A stretch of DNA of 64,000 nt, from assembly GCF_910591885.1 (NCBI RefSeq), contig NC_063275.1, positions 23,424,501 to 23,488,500 of the forward strand. The letters are read 5' to 3'. Numbering within the stretch: position 1 is the stretch's first letter; every line of letters begins with the position of its first letter. Both the position numbers and the translations under genes were made by a program. The notes below the pieces were generated by a model. It had not been told where the DNA came from, searched no databases, and saw nothing but the letters and a program-made list of their open reading frames with translations. This stretch comes from Bombus terrestris. Taxonomy: Eukaryota; Arthropoda; Insecta; Hymenoptera; Apidae. Of this stretch, positions 21,129 through 34,563 are shown in pieces.

Positions 21129-23880
21129 TAGGAATCACATTATTGTACATATACTCCATTCTATATTTCCATTCACAAATTCTAACAAATAAGTAATTTA
21201 ATTATGTTGTAAATAAGAAACAGATCTTACAAAGATGAAATGTCTTACAAAGATCAAAACTTAATTGTCATGTAACTCTTTTGTATGTTGAAATTTTAAT
21301 TCAATTGCAAGTCTTTTAACACAAAAATGCAAATATGCAAATTTCATATATTCATCCTCTTTTAAAACAAAAACACGGACCATTTATTTTATTTTACATC
21401 TCCAATTTTTACAAATTGTTTACTATGACACCTGTTTTAAGCTGTACACATCATATGTATATAATTTTAAGGAATTCGATTTATTTGTAGTATACTTTTT
21501 ATCTACTGTACATCATATGTTTTCAAATCGTCCGAACACCAAGTGGAATTGTATTATAAATGAATTTCTTAGTCCTCATTGCTTAAGATTTAAGGTAAGA
21601 TAACATAAGATCAAGCAAAAACATAAACTTTAGTGCACATTTACAGGAAAAAATGTGCAATCTGTATAGGAAAACTCAATATAACATATATGGATTTGAA
21701 AAAAATTTTATGAATACATATATATATTTTATCATTGCAAACACAAAAAATTCTGCCTTTACATGTAAATCAATCAAAATATAATCATTATACATATACA
21801 TAGATTTGATTATTTGCAGACACAAAATATTATATTTTGCGATTTAACATAGTAACTAAACAAGAAGTGATATAGAAAATACCTTTTGCACTACAATAAT
21901 GTGCATTGCAACATACACAGCCACATGATATGTACATTATACAATTAAATAAGATGTATAAATCTATTTTTATGTTTACAAAGAGACTGGTAAATGGAAT
22001 GTATAAACAATTATAGGATTTTAATAACTCACAAACATGTAAAGTTTTGTATGAAATATAATTGGAAAAATGAACATATATTTACTATTAGAAAATAATG
22101 TTGAAATCAGCCTGTTTCCTTGATACATATTTAACTTGTACAATAATAATGTCAGTTACAAATATCGAAACAAGCTGCCAATTTTTCAGCCTCAAATGTT
22201 AAACATTTAAACAGTAACTTAAAATGTAAAAATATAATAATAATCCTAATATAAATAAAAATATAATATAATTGAATACAAATCATTACACACTAAATTG
22301 CAAAATGTAGGTAGGGAATGTAGTATCATTCAAATCATTATTGCCATTCATATGAATTAACGAGCAAATGAATGTGAATCAATTTTTTTAATGCTTTATT
22401 TAAATTGCTACTATACTATACAAAAATATTTTTGTATATTATAAGAAACCTAAATGCCATTATAAATGTATTAATAAAGTGTATATCATACAACATATAA
22501 ATATGTAGAATGTAATAAAATTAAAGAAAACAATATAAAGATGTAGAAAGTAAGCATTTTTAAAAATTAGACTATTACAAATAACAGTTTATCATGAAGG
22601 CTAAAATATACTAAGTGCTATATGACTCAGTATCACTTAGTCCTTTATACATTTAACTAATAAACTACATTAAAAATTACTAAATTGAAAATTCATAAAC
22701 AATATTTTTTATTTCTTTGCATATTTACATTTCATATTTTAATACTCAATGTTAGTTCTTCTAAACTTCTTTGTTAAAAATGTTCAATATGAAAAAATTG
22801 AAGTTTTTTAACCTTTATAAATAAAAATAGGTTAACTCTTACAGGACATCTCATAATAATACATTAATTGCCTAGACTTATATTAATTAATTATGAAATT
22901 CAGCTCATTTGGGAAAGTTTTACGATGTTCATAGCAATCATGGGTGCCTAGAAGGTGGAATTGTACAACATGTATGTAATTGAAGAGAAATCATATAAAT
23001 AGTAAACTGAGAATTTATGTTCAACATTTGTGAAGAAATAAAACTGTATAAAACTAGTCTTTTGTAAAGGAGAATGAACAATAATGTGATTCATGCAACA
23101 TATTTATTAAAATATAATTTAAATCATCGCAAAAACATTTGATTTTAATTCAAATAATGTATTGCACAAAATCACATATTATCATTTACTTTATTTACGT
23201 CATCATAGCTTTGTATCAAAAATTACATTTTTTCCATACAGTAAATTACAGAATAATAAATTACAGAATGTACTCACAATATGTAAATATAATATAACTC
23301 CTATTAACAAAAAAATAATATTTTCTACTTTATTAACAAAATCTTTGAATTAGATAAAAAATATAAGAAATATATATATTTATATTGTTTAATATTATCA
23401 TAATCTTTATAAATATTAAATATTTTTTACAATAATAACAAAATAATTTATCTGTTTATAAATTCTTAAGTATCTTTCTTGATATAATTCTTTTTCTTTC
23501 TTAGATAAATATTTGTTTTCATTACTTAAAAAAAAATTCAACTGAATTTTCTATTAATTATTATTATTATGTTATATTATAAAGCAGTGATTTAAAAATT
23601 GATTTATAAGCAATTATAACTTTCTGAAAAAAATTTTTAGATATAAATAACATAAAAAACAGATATTTTAAATTTAAATTCAAATTCAAATTCAAAACTC
23701 TTAAACATATTAACTTTTTTATTTAAAATATTTAATAGATATCATTTTTAAGATTATATTGGAATCAAAAAGTCAATCGATTGATATCCAGACATAATCT
23801 ATATTTATTTTTTTATTACATACATAGATATTTCTATATAAGATAGATACTTATTTATTTATTTATTCTCCACCTTAATT
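21129..23880 (+). other. MICAL 3' UTR and AT-rich spacer
   Basis: There is no coding sequence. The DNA is very AT-rich with frequent ATATAT and A runs. Candidate poly(A) signals (AATAAA) lie at 22473-22478 and 23037-23042, so the canonical MICAL mRNA may have a 3' UTR of 1.3-1.9 kb. The small open frame at 23162-23353 has no recognisable product. A short (TTCAAA) repeat lies near 23680. Confidence 0.5.
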
Positions 23881-24195
23881 TAACGTTTGAACGTATCACG
23901 TGATTTTCATATTTTTAGCGCGCATCGTATCTATATCGCGAAAGTATACAACTAGCCAATAGGAATAAGTATGAAAATATTCGTTAATCGAGCAGTGGGG
24001 AAAGGGAGTGACGAGTGACTACGAATTACAATTAGCGACACAACAAATGAAAGCGTGACGTGAATACGCTGGTTTGCCATACCACGTCGGGATAATGTCG
24101 TTCGAGAAGAAAAACGTTGTTCGTTTGTAAAGCAGGCTACGTGAAAAGCCCCGTAATTTAATCGAGGCACTGTTTTATCGCACAGTTGCCAGAAA
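23881..24195 (+). promoter_or_regulatory. promoter and 5' UTR of the RhoGAP gene
   Basis: Composition changes abruptly from AT-rich to CpG-containing DNA (CACGTGATT, GCGCGCATCG, TATCGCGAAA, GACGTGAATACG). This lies directly upstream of the RhoGAP start codon, the usual appearance of a broad insect promoter. The start site itself cannot be fixed. Confidence 0.5.
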
Positions 24196-27100
24196 ATGGA
24201 AGCAGACTATCAACCGACGCTAAGCCCAACGAGAACTTTGACAGGTGAGCTTATCCGCCGCGATTGTTGACGTTGCTTTAGGTGTCAAATAAACGTCACA
24301 CCAAAGTACAATATCGCCGAAAATCGTGATTGTAAAAAAGTTCACCTGGCATCGACGTTTTTCTGTTCGTTCTAGCGAGAAAACATTTCACGATGGATCT
24401 CAGTCTCCTATGTGGAAAAGCACATCGATAAGTGACGAATAATTCGCGTATATGACACGATAGTGCGTATTAAAAAAATTTCAGATTTGATCATAACTTG
24501 ACATAGTTCCAGTCTTTCGTTCAAATATACATAAACGTATCAGTAGAAAATCCGTTTTCTTTTTAAGTTCCACAATCGTAGTGGTTTGTAAACATAGATG
24601 AAAAACCATCAAAATATTTATTGGAGATCATATATACCGTGTAATGTGATCGGGGGAAAATTGATATATAACGAGAAACCGCGAGATGTATACTAGTCAT
24701 CAATTTATTATGATACTTGTTTTGCAAAGATGTTTCTTTTTCTTTTTTTTTTTAAATATTACTTAACATCTTTTAAGTACCTATTGATAATGCAAAACCA
24801 CTGATTGAATAAATAATTGGCAATGGCTGATTTAGTGTTTTGTGATTCATTGATACATATTTGGTGTAGACAATAATGCGCATACTTCTGTTTGTATGAT
24901 AGCAATAGCTAATGACGTCGAAGATCCATACCCAAGTTTGTCAGATTATCATGATTATGAGCCCAACTTGGAGTTCGATGATACTGAGTTACAGACCACT
25001 TCAAATAATGGTAAGATATTTCAATATAAAAGAAATTCAGATTACTAAGAGTAGAAAGTTAAAAGTAGTTTTATGTAATAGTGTAAATATGTAGAATATT
25101 ATCTATGTGATATTTACCATGGAACATACTTTAATCTTTAAGTTATTCTTTTAAGAAATTTAAGTCAATTACTTGTGTTACTATTATATTTCTCTTGTAA
25201 ATTCTTACATTAAATTCAAATAGGGTTTCACACAAATAATTATCTTATAATATAATTGATGTAATGATTTTATAGCTGTACAACTTTTAGAAGAAAAATT
25301 GGACATAATTAGCAGTGGTGCTGGTACTGGGATAGATTATTTGGAGAGTCCAGTAAGCGATGGGACAATTGAAGAAAACTTTGAAGAAGCTTTGGTAGAT
25401 GCTCCAGTTATCGAATCCGGTGTGTGACCTTTTATCTTCTGTTAGTAGCCACTAAATGTCATGGCATTTGGGGCTTAGCAGGTGAATTATGTAGATCATT
25501 GTACAGTTTATTATTGCATGGTATAAAAATGCACAAAAGCAAAAGGTTAAATGACTCTTTTACTTGATCTGCAATTCATTCATTATATTGGGTATTTATT
25601 TTGTAAAAAGAGTCAAAGGGAAACCAAAAGGAAATTTAATGTAGAAATAAAAAATTATTATGAATATACTCTTTCATGCTGAGTAGCAGAGGATCTTGCT
25701 GCATTGGACGGTGAACTTGCAGATGAAGAAGATTATCTTGATATATCAAGATATGGCATTGTAGAAGTGGTTGGTGATGATAGTGCTGGTCGTAAAATAA
25801 TAGTAGTATCTGCATGTAAATTACCTCCTGTTGGGAAGGAAACATTTAATCATGCTAAACTTCTCAGGTTTGTGACATAAATATATGAGTATAATATATA
25901 TATGTATATATCTTTTTTAAAAGATATGTATATATCTGTATACATATCTTTTCTAAGATTTATTTCATTATTTTTAACAATACATTTATTTAACAGGTAT
26001 CTCACACATACTTTAGACACATTTGTAGAACAAGATTATAGTTTAATTTATTTTCACTATGGTCTTACTTCAAAAAATAAACCACCATTATCCTGGTTGT
26101 GGCAAGCATATAAAGCTTTCGACAGAAAGTATAAAAAAAATTTGAAGGCTTTATATCTGGTACATCCAACTAATTTTATTAGAATTGTATGGCAAATATT
26201 TAAACCAGCTATTAGGTAATTATTTCTTACTCAGTTAATGAATATTTTCTTTCAGTTACTATATTAATCTTGATATTATTGTTATTTCTTTAGTGCAAAG
26301 TTTGGTCGGAAAATGATGTATGTTAATTATTTGGAAGAACTGGCACAATATATTAATCTTGATCAACTTATTATACCTCCTCAAGTAATAGAGTAAGTGT
26401 TTCTTTTGTAATTATAAAACTTTTAGATTCATATCAATATTAATTGATTACATTCATTTGTAGACACAATGAACAGCTAATGTTAAAGAACAGAAAAAAT
26501 TTACCAACCAGTCCACCTCAGAGTGCGGTGACAACACCAGTTGGTACCACTCAATTTGGAGCAAGCCTTATTTTTATTAAAGAAAATAATAATGGCGATC
26601 CTATACCACCAATAGTGCGACAATGCATTGAATTTCTTGATACACCAGATGGTATGCTTATAATTATGTAATTTGTATAATTCAGTATCTTTCTTTAAAA
26701 ATCCCATGATAATAATATTATCATATATCATTTCTTTGAAAATAACAATTATAATATTATCACACTTATAGCATTAGAAACAGAAGGAATATTTAGAAGA
26801 TCAGCTAATGTAGCAGTAGTTAAGGAACTTCAGAATCGTTGCAATTATGGATTGCCTGTTGATTTCCAAGGAGACCCACACATAGCAGCTGTTCTTCTTA
26901 AAACGTTTCTTCGAGAATTAGATGAACCTCTTATGACGTATGAATTATATGATGAAATAACGCAATTTCAAGGTAAGTATTAAAATATAATTTTGTTATT
27001 TATTGATATTGAGTATGACATAATATAAATATTTTTATATTCTCATTTTAGCTCTATCGAAAGATGAACGTCCAAGAAGAGTTAAAATATTAGTACTTGA

Positions 27101-27419
27101 GAAACTTCCAGAAGATAATTACCAACTCTTAAAATATATCGTACAATTTTTATCGAGGGTAAGCTATTACTTTAATGATCACGTGATTTCTTATTTTCCT
27201 TCTTATCTATAATTTTATGATAAAATATATCCATATTTATAACAGGTAATGGACAGGTGTGATTTAAACAAAATGACATCAAGTAATCTCGCCGTCGTAT
27301 TTGGTCCAAATCTTGTCAGAGCACCACCATCACGTGGAATGTCACTCTCCGCGATAGGTCCCATTAATCAATTCATAGACTTTTTATTTACTCATCAGGA
27401 TAAAATATTTATTATATAA
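24196..27419 (+). CDS. RhoGAP68F: Rho GTPase-activating protein with BCH/Sec14 domain (ARHGAP1/RhoGAP68F type)
   Basis: GTPase-activating protein for Rho-family GTPases such as Cdc42 and Rho. Exons join in phase: 24196-24244, 24909-25010, 25276-25419, 25690-25867, 25997-26215, 26294-26392, 26464-26651, 26772-26972, 27052-27158, 27246-27419, giving 486 residues, close to family length. An acidic N-terminus is followed by the BCH (CRAL-TRIO-like) domain, about 110-255, with blocks YGIVEVVGDD, DYSLIYFHYGL and ALYLVHPTNFIRI. A short Pro-containing linker (LPTSPPQS) precedes the RhoGAP domain, about 290-486. The arginine finger is in EGIFRRSAN (Arg near 335), with the supporting blocks KTFLRELDEPL and NLAVVFGPNL. 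The BCH domain in this family binds lipids and small GTPases and targets endosomes. Nothing is missing or truncated. Confidence 0.93.
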
Positions 27420-29736
27420 AGAAAATATAAAATCGAACGCTAAAGGCCTAATTTGGAACGAAATTAATATTTTATGTATGTTATAGAACAGAAATCCTAT
27501 AAATTCGGCTGCCATGTTTGATATTGTATAAAATTTACATAATACAGCTTCGAAGAAAATTTTATAGGATTTTTATTGAAAAGTATGAGAAGTTCCTGAG
27601 ACTTTCATTTTAGAACGTAAAAGCGAGAATCTCTTTTAGAATCTTCGAAGTCATATCAAACTTGTTGGAATTCGAAGCGAACGTAACAATTCGTGTATAA
27701 TATTCATATTTAATTATAACATTCGTACTTTGTTGATTAAAATATTTTTATATTCAAATATACAGATAGAGAAATACTTGCATACCTAATGTCACAAACA
27801 GCGTTTAATTATACAGCTTGCACAAAATTTTTTTCTAGTAAATTGGTATCATGATTTCAGGATTAACATAAGGGATGTTAAAAGTAATGTAAATGGTCTG
27901 GTTGCTACGTAATTCAAAAGTGTGCAAAGTTATATAAAAATTAATAGTATACCAAAGATATATGAAAATATCATGAAATTATAAAGTGTAGGATTATTTA
28001 AAGATAGCATAATATAGTAAAACTAGACGAGCAAATTACGATGATGTACAGGATGCCTTGCTCGCATAATTTTATTAACGTAAGGATTAAAATGGCAAAC
28101 GTCGTAAAAGTCATGATAACTACATGTTATTATACATAGTTGATTAATATAGCCAAAGCGAAAAATAGTAATAAATTAGTAACTATTAATAGTATATGGC
28201 ATCCTTTGTATTAACATTATGTATATATATATATGTCCAATATATATACAATATATATACACAGAAATTAATAGTACTGTATACAATTTTAGTCTGATTA
28301 AATGAGATTGTTCTTTTAATAATATATATAAATACAAAGAATTTTTCGGTGCATTGTTAAAATCATATTTAAATTAAATTTAAAGTAACAATAAAATTTC
28401 TCATTTTCCAGTAAATAAGCATTAAGTTACTGATGTGATTAGAACGTGTTTATGTAATACTTGGTCTGTAACTTTCATACAAAGGAAAACTATAACAAAT
28501 TCAAAAAGTAAGAGAATAACTTACATGAATTTTTGCTAATTTAAAATAGTAACAAATGATCGAAATTAATATTCGTTATTACAATAATTTAACAATTAGA
28601 CTAAAATCATTGTCAGGGTATCATGTAATATAATGTTTAGCATTATTGTCTGTTATCATTTGAAAGATGAAAGACTTACAGTAATCTTTCTACTGTCATA
28701 TATATATATATATCTTTGTACATTTTCTTAAATAGTCCTGCCATTATGGGTTTCTGGGATAAAATAGGGGCTCATCGCCTAATATGTTCTCTGTTATGGA
28801 AAAAGACTAACCCAGACCTATATAGAACTGACACAATTCAATTACATTCCTTGTTATTAATAGAATGAAGATATATTGTATTCAAATATATAATAATTTA
28901 TATAAAAATATTAGTATATGTCATAATTTGTATATTACATAATGTATAATTTTCTAATCATTCTTTCTAATGTTTTAAATTTCTTTCTTATTTACGAATA
29001 TAAGTAGTCCATTCGTATATTTACATCTATATATTTACACTTAGTTATTTAAAATTGTTATGGAGAAATGAATCATTTAACGAATTAACGATTATATTGC
29101 TACTATAGATCGATTTGTGGATGTTTATAATCCATGTATGTACCTGTGATAGAATAGAATATTGTACTTTAGACTCACAAATACTGTGCATGTAATTAGT
29201 AAATTCTTTACTTTGTAACTAATTACAACTTAATCTGAATTACAAATTACAAAACATTCCCAAGAAATAACATCGTATTAAATACGTGTATATGTTAATT
29301 AACTTTTTATTAAAACATAATAGTATTTAAATATATATACATTTATATGACAGAAATACATACATCTAATAATTGTAATAAATCTTCTAGCTATATGATA
29401 TATGTGGATAACAAGATATTTGGTTCATGAGTCAACTGAGGCTCTATCAATGTAATTGAATATCGAAATACATGAAAAATCAACTCCCAAAATATAATCA
29501 ATATTTCTTACCTTACACTCAGTTAAATTACTTAGGCTTAGTAGTTTATATCTATTTTATTTTTTGTTCCTTAAAAAATAAAATATTAAAAATTTTGTGA
29601 TATATATATATGTGTGGTTTATCAATATGTGTATGTACATATACATACATGCATGTATATCTACACACACTTTTATATATAAGACTTATATATAAGACTT
29701 CAAAGTTAGAACCAATTGTAATACAGGTATTTGGAA
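27420..29736. other. convergent 3' regions of RhoGAP and Rab21
   Basis: This is non-coding AT-rich DNA between two converging genes. A plus-strand AATAAA at 28390-28395 could end the RhoGAP mRNA. A minus-strand signal (TTTATT on the plus strand) at 29556-29561 could end the Rab21 mRNA. Short ATATAT tracts occur near 28220-28260, 28700 and 29600. A 13-base unit (TATATAAGACTTA) is repeated twice near 29675-29700. No RNA gene is seen. Confidence 0.5.
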
Positions 29737-30710
29737 TTAAGATGCATGCGAAGAACCACTACAACAGGAACTCTTAGTTGGTTCAGTTTCTTCAGCTTCA
29801 TCTTCAACTACAACAACATTGCGACGTGTACTACTTGTTCTTGTTAATGTAGACTTTTGTTCCATCAGATCTGCATGTTCTATCATGCGCAACGTTAATT
29901 GAAAAAACATTTCTTCAATATTTTCACTTAGTTTGGCAGAAATATGAAAGTGCATTGCTCCAGTTTTATTAGCAAACCTAATAATCAAATTTTACATTAA
30001 AACAAATTTGAAAAGAAGAAAAAATAAAAAATTAAAAGAAACTTACTCTTCTGCTTCTTCGGTACAAACACGTCTATCCTTTTCAAGATCTATTTTATTT
30101 CCAGCAATTGCTAAACAGATTCCACTGCCTAACATTTTCCTAAGCTCTGTAACCCAATTTATTACCTGTGAAATGAACGTTAATATAGGATATAAGAAAG
30201 TAAAATAATATTTTTCTTTAAATCTTTACCCTCTGAAATGTATCGTAATCAGTAACATCGTAAACTATAATGGCACCATTTGACATTCTGTAATAAATTG
30301 GTCCCAATGCATGAAATTTTTCTTGACCAGCTGTATCCCATATCGCCAGGTTTACTTTTTTTCCGTGTACAGTCAACTTTTTATTTAAAAAAGAAGCCTG
30401 AAAGTATAAAAGTTCAGAATATTTCAATATTTATCAAGACTGACAATTTACCAACCATGAGAACATTACATTATTATGTTATTCGTACATGAACAAAAAC
30501 AAAGAAATATAAATTCCAAATGTAGATTAAAGTTCGAAATAACGATACAAAACATTAACCACTTTTTACCTGTAATGTACTGATATGTCTATCGTTAAAT
30601 TTGTTTTCAACGTATCGTAATGCAACAGAGGTTTTTCCGACACATCCTTCGCCGAGTAACACGACTTTGAAATTATAACCATTACCAGTACTACTAATTG
30701 GAGTGGCCAT
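29737..30710 (-). CDS. Rab21: Ras-related small GTPase Rab21
   Basis: Small GTPase of early endosomes, known for beta-integrin traffic and cell adhesion. Minus-strand exons: 30710-30570, 30397-30230, 30165-30047, 29977-29737, in phase, giving 222 residues (family about 225). The P-loop is GEGCVGKTS (about 20-28), switch II is WDTAGQEKFHALGPIYYR, the guanine-specificity motif is GNKIDL, and the SAK motif is ISAKLSENI. Switch II with HALGPIYYR is typical of Rab21. The start codon is the first ATG of a short N-terminus (MATPISSTGNGYNFK). The C-terminus has an acidic stretch and the prenylation cysteines CC, followed by seven more residues (SGSSHAS). That is longer than the usual Rab ending and worth a check. 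Confidence 0.95.
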
Positions 30711-31000
30711 AATTTGCATATAACTAATATATACACTTAGAAAACAATATGACAGTCGTAATTGCGCAGAGTAATCGTTGATAGAACAATTTATAGAGTA
30801 TATTGACGACTGACGATCATAACGATGTGATATCCACGGGTGGGGCCCCTCATGCGGCTTTGTCCCCCTCTACGCTAATTCTCTAAGCAGTGGGGCAGCT
30901 TACGCTTCTCCTTCTATATATTTCGCAGTTACATATTTTCTCAATTCATACTCAATTCATGTACATGAAATAAACTATATCTGCATTCTTACAACATTTC
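30711..31000 (-). promoter_or_regulatory. promoter and 5' UTR of Rab21
   Basis: Directly upstream of the Rab21 start on the minus strand. The patch at 30836-30905 (CCACGGGTGGGGCCCC, CATGCGGC, GTGGGGCAGC) is clearly GC-richer than its surroundings and is the likely core promoter area. Confidence 0.45.
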
Positions 31001-32003
31001 CATTAAGTAAGAGCAATCATAAATAATCATCTTATTTTACTGTTTTGAAAATAGTAGAAAAATTCTTTATTAATTTCCCCATATTAGGAACACGAAACTC
31101 GTGCGAATCCACACTGGATTCATGCAACATAACAAGCGTCTTGGTTTCCTTGACGACAAAAACAAAGTGGGGGAAATGCATCTTATTCGTATCATAGGCT
31201 TCTTATTAAAGTTTGAATAACAGCGATTTAGAATTGCCATGAACTTGTGGTAGCAATGATAGTAGTATCTCTATTGAATAACATGAAAATAAAAATAATT
31301 AGCTATTTTCATTTAAATAACTATTTACCAAGTAAAAAATGCAAGCATCTATTATTGCTTCTAATGCATCGCCGCTAGATGGCAAATTATAAGTATTTAT
31401 TAAGTCTTCATGTTTCATGTCTCGAAGTTCAAAACATATTATTCTGATATTATTGGACTTCTACTATGAATGTCTTACAAGTTGAAGAATTATAAATGAT
31501 TCATATCCAGTTATTTCAACGTTACTCGAAAAAGGAAAAATTCTACATGCTGAACGTTGATAAAATTTATCTTTGGTTTATAAAATTAAAAAAGATTTAT
31601 GTTACGTATAATTTCTTTTTCATCATGTTCGTTATCTACGAAGATGGCGCTGATATCACTGTTACTAAGCTACCGCAATTTTATTCAAATTATTCTGACA
31701 AAACACATTTTCCTACGTGTATCGTCAAATTTGTCGTTTATATATGAACTTCCGTGCTAAAATTTAACTAAAATAACTGATTAAATTCTATTTGTATCTT
31801 AAAAAACCGTAATTTTTACTGTTCTAGAACCCTGGTGGTACTTTATCGAACTGATGTCCGACAAAAATCAAATCCTTCACCGGAAATCAAACATATACAA
31901 GTAAGAACAAGTTTATAATTTAAGTTCCGTACATTATCAGTACACGTCAAATATAATATATAACAAATTTTTTTATAAAAAATATATCAACTAGATGTAA
32001 ATA

Positions 32004-32142
32004 ATGAGCAACGACAATGTAAAAATTACAATTTCTTATTTGGAACATATGGACGCTCCTTTGACTAGGACGTGCAACAGACCCAGCGCCGTGAGCCTGC
32101 GCAAAGGAGCTCTCAAATCTGGCCGTCACCTGTATTGAAAAG
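32004..32142 (+). other. candidate exon with small ORF ending at a strong splice donor
   Basis: An ATG at 32004 opens a 44-codon frame ending with TGA at 32136-32138. Four bases later is a near-perfect donor, AAAG|GTAAGTA, at 32142/32143. The segment 32040-32140 is GC-richer than the flanks and has coding-like content (RKGALKSGRHLY at its end), but no known family. It may be a 5' non-coding exon of an unrecognised transcript. Confidence 0.25.
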
Positions 32143-32879
32143 GTAAGTACTCTGCTGTCATTAATCTCAACATCTTAATATGAATTTCGTGAACACGTGT
32201 GAGAAGAATACGACGTAGTGATAACGCGACATATTGTCAGCAGGTTTGTGGATTGTCATACGAAATTACTCATGCGTTTATGATAAATATGTTCGGAGAT
32301 GTCAGCGTCTTCGGCTCCGGGCTCTGAATCTGCCAGGCTGCTGTATCATCATCGATACATTTGACATTTATTTTTCATTCCCGGCTCTTTATCTCTTATT
32401 CTTTTAATCCGTCTTTGATACACGTTATTACAATCGTTGAAATTTCAGTGGTTTATGTCAAGTGTAACGAAAAACTTTCACCAGATCGTAGGTACCGTGT
32501 ACCTTCATGGATTTTTCGTTGTCGGCACTCGTCATTCCATTGACAGGACATTGAATAACGTGCAGAAAGTACCGTTCGTATAACTTCTTGGAAATCTACC
32601 GGTTGTTACGTGTTATTCATCTTGCAAACCAACAATGATTCCCGCGTTTTACCTGCGCGGTATTCCACTTGGCAAGTAGACTTGTTTGTTTGTGCGTGCT
32701 GTATCATCTGTCATGGCGTGCCCGCTTGTGGCGGGTATCATATCATTGACTTTTCCAATTGTTGTAAGCTCAAGATATATGTCAGTTGGTATCATCGCAT
32801 ACGTTGCTCGAGAGGAGTCGTTCAAATAATTTTTGAGAGACTGATCGAAGAGAATATCATATTTATCTAATATTTCGAA

Positions 32880-33170
32880 TAAACATACTGTGTATTCGTT
32901 AGGACGGGGTTGGTTAGAACGGAGGGAAGGGAAGGAATCGACGATGGCGGCGGACTGTACCGTGCCACGCGCCATGTCGGTCTCTTGCTCGCGCACGTCC
33001 TTCGTTCAGTGCACTACGTTTGTCTGTAGATTTCTTTTTTTGCCTTTGTGAAAATGGCACACGATCTGTCACAATTGAACTTCAGTAGGGATCCACATAC
33101 TTGTAAAAGAAGCCTCGTAGCTCTATCCTTAATGTTATATATGCTTTGAAAATTGATCAGTCTTTTTACC
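32880..33170 (+). promoter_or_regulatory. CpG-richer island, possible promoter or 5' exon
   Basis: A purine-rich run (GGAGGGAAGGGAAGG) is followed by GACGATGGCGGCGGACTG, a YY1-like ATGGCGGC context, and several CpGs up to about 33010. A short frame from ATG 33054 (MAHDLSQLNFSRD...) runs 31 codons to a stop near 33149. The composition matches the verified promoters in this window. The transcript it would serve is unknown. Confidence 0.3.
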
Positions 33171-34341
33171 TCCGACAAAATAAAAAAAAAAATTGAGTCG
33201 AGACATTTTTAGACGGAATCGCGGTCTTTGAGTTTATGCACTGTTATACCAATGCACGCTAAGTATCTGCTCTTCTTATGAAAACTTCTATCAATATAAC
33301 TATCTTGATCTTCTTTTTCGTTTATTTCATTTTACAATATTAGCTTTGTACAATATTGAAAAGGTGCTTTCAATTCGAAAAATTAATTTTGTAAGAGTAT
33401 TCGGCGATAGTGTTGAATTAGGAGCAATTTCGTTCTACGTTAGTATCAAAATTATAACCGTTTACATAAGTATAACAATGAGATTTTTATCATTTATTTA
33501 TGGAATGATTTGCATTATCATATTTATATTTTTATTTATTATGTATAATGATTGTTTGAAAGCGGTCATTCATATGGATACAACATTTTTGTAATTATCA
33601 AATTTAAAGCTATTATTCTCTCGTAAATATTGTCAATTTATCATACATCATACAGCATGTTTTATCACTTATGATTAAAAATATTTACAAATGTCAATCA
33701 ATTATTAGTATTTGATAGCTGAAGGATTTAAAATTATGTTTCAAAAATAATCGAATATCGAAAGATAACAACAATTTGATTATAATTTTCAAATGCTAAG
33801 GTAGAGAAATATGTCTCCATGTTTTTATTCTGACCAAAATACCGGAACCTGTTTTATCATAATGTAGGTCATCTCGATCAAATACTTGCGACATCGTTAA
33901 ACATCGTTTCAACGAAATCGAAGTTTCTCAGACTGCAATTATTTGTATTATTGATTACGATTTTATTCATTCTTCTGCCATTGTACGTATAGAGAAAATG
34001 CACCTATGCTTATTTCTGCAAGAACGCATATACATAATTTGGTGACATGTATTTACATCGAGGGCTGGTACCTTCCTCTATTTTTAAAACCGTAGACAAC
34101 TGTAAAAGTGAGAACGAAAGTTGAACTACTGAGAGTTAGCATGTCAGGGCCACGTTATTCGGATATTGTGCACTTTTTATCTTTGATTCATTCGCCCGTT
34201 CGAAAACGTTTAGTGTCATATTTGTAACAAGATTATTATATTCATAATCATAAACATAATTCATATAACGGCTACCTGATATGTAATATTTATATACGTT
34301 GTAATTGATACATGTAGCTGATGGTTAATAACAATATATAG

Positions 34342-34563
34342 AAAATGTAAAAATTATCTTATTAATATATTCAAAATCTACTATTTTGCTTTCTATCATA
34401 TTTTGCTACAAAAAAAAAAAAAAAATAGAAAATTGATAACGTAATATGATCATACAATATGTAATGTGTAAAATGTGAAAAAAGTATCTCATTAGTATAT
34501 TCAAAATTTATTTTTCTATTTTTTATCATACAAGTATTTTACTACAAGAAATAGAGAATTGAT
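34342..34563. repeat. diverged tandem duplication, period about 128 bases
   Basis: The segment 34342-34438 (from AAAATGTAAAAATTATCTT to AAATTGAT) recurs in diverged form at 34470-34563. Shared landmarks are TATTCAAAATCTA/TATTCAAAATTTA, the TCTATC/TTTATC block and TACAA...AATAGA. The first copy carries an A15 expansion. Confidence 0.55.

Noticed and set aside
32649..32996. 115-codon minus-strand frame (MREQETDMARG...)
   Set aside because: No family signature and no splice context. It coincides with a CpG-richer patch in which long frames arise more easily.
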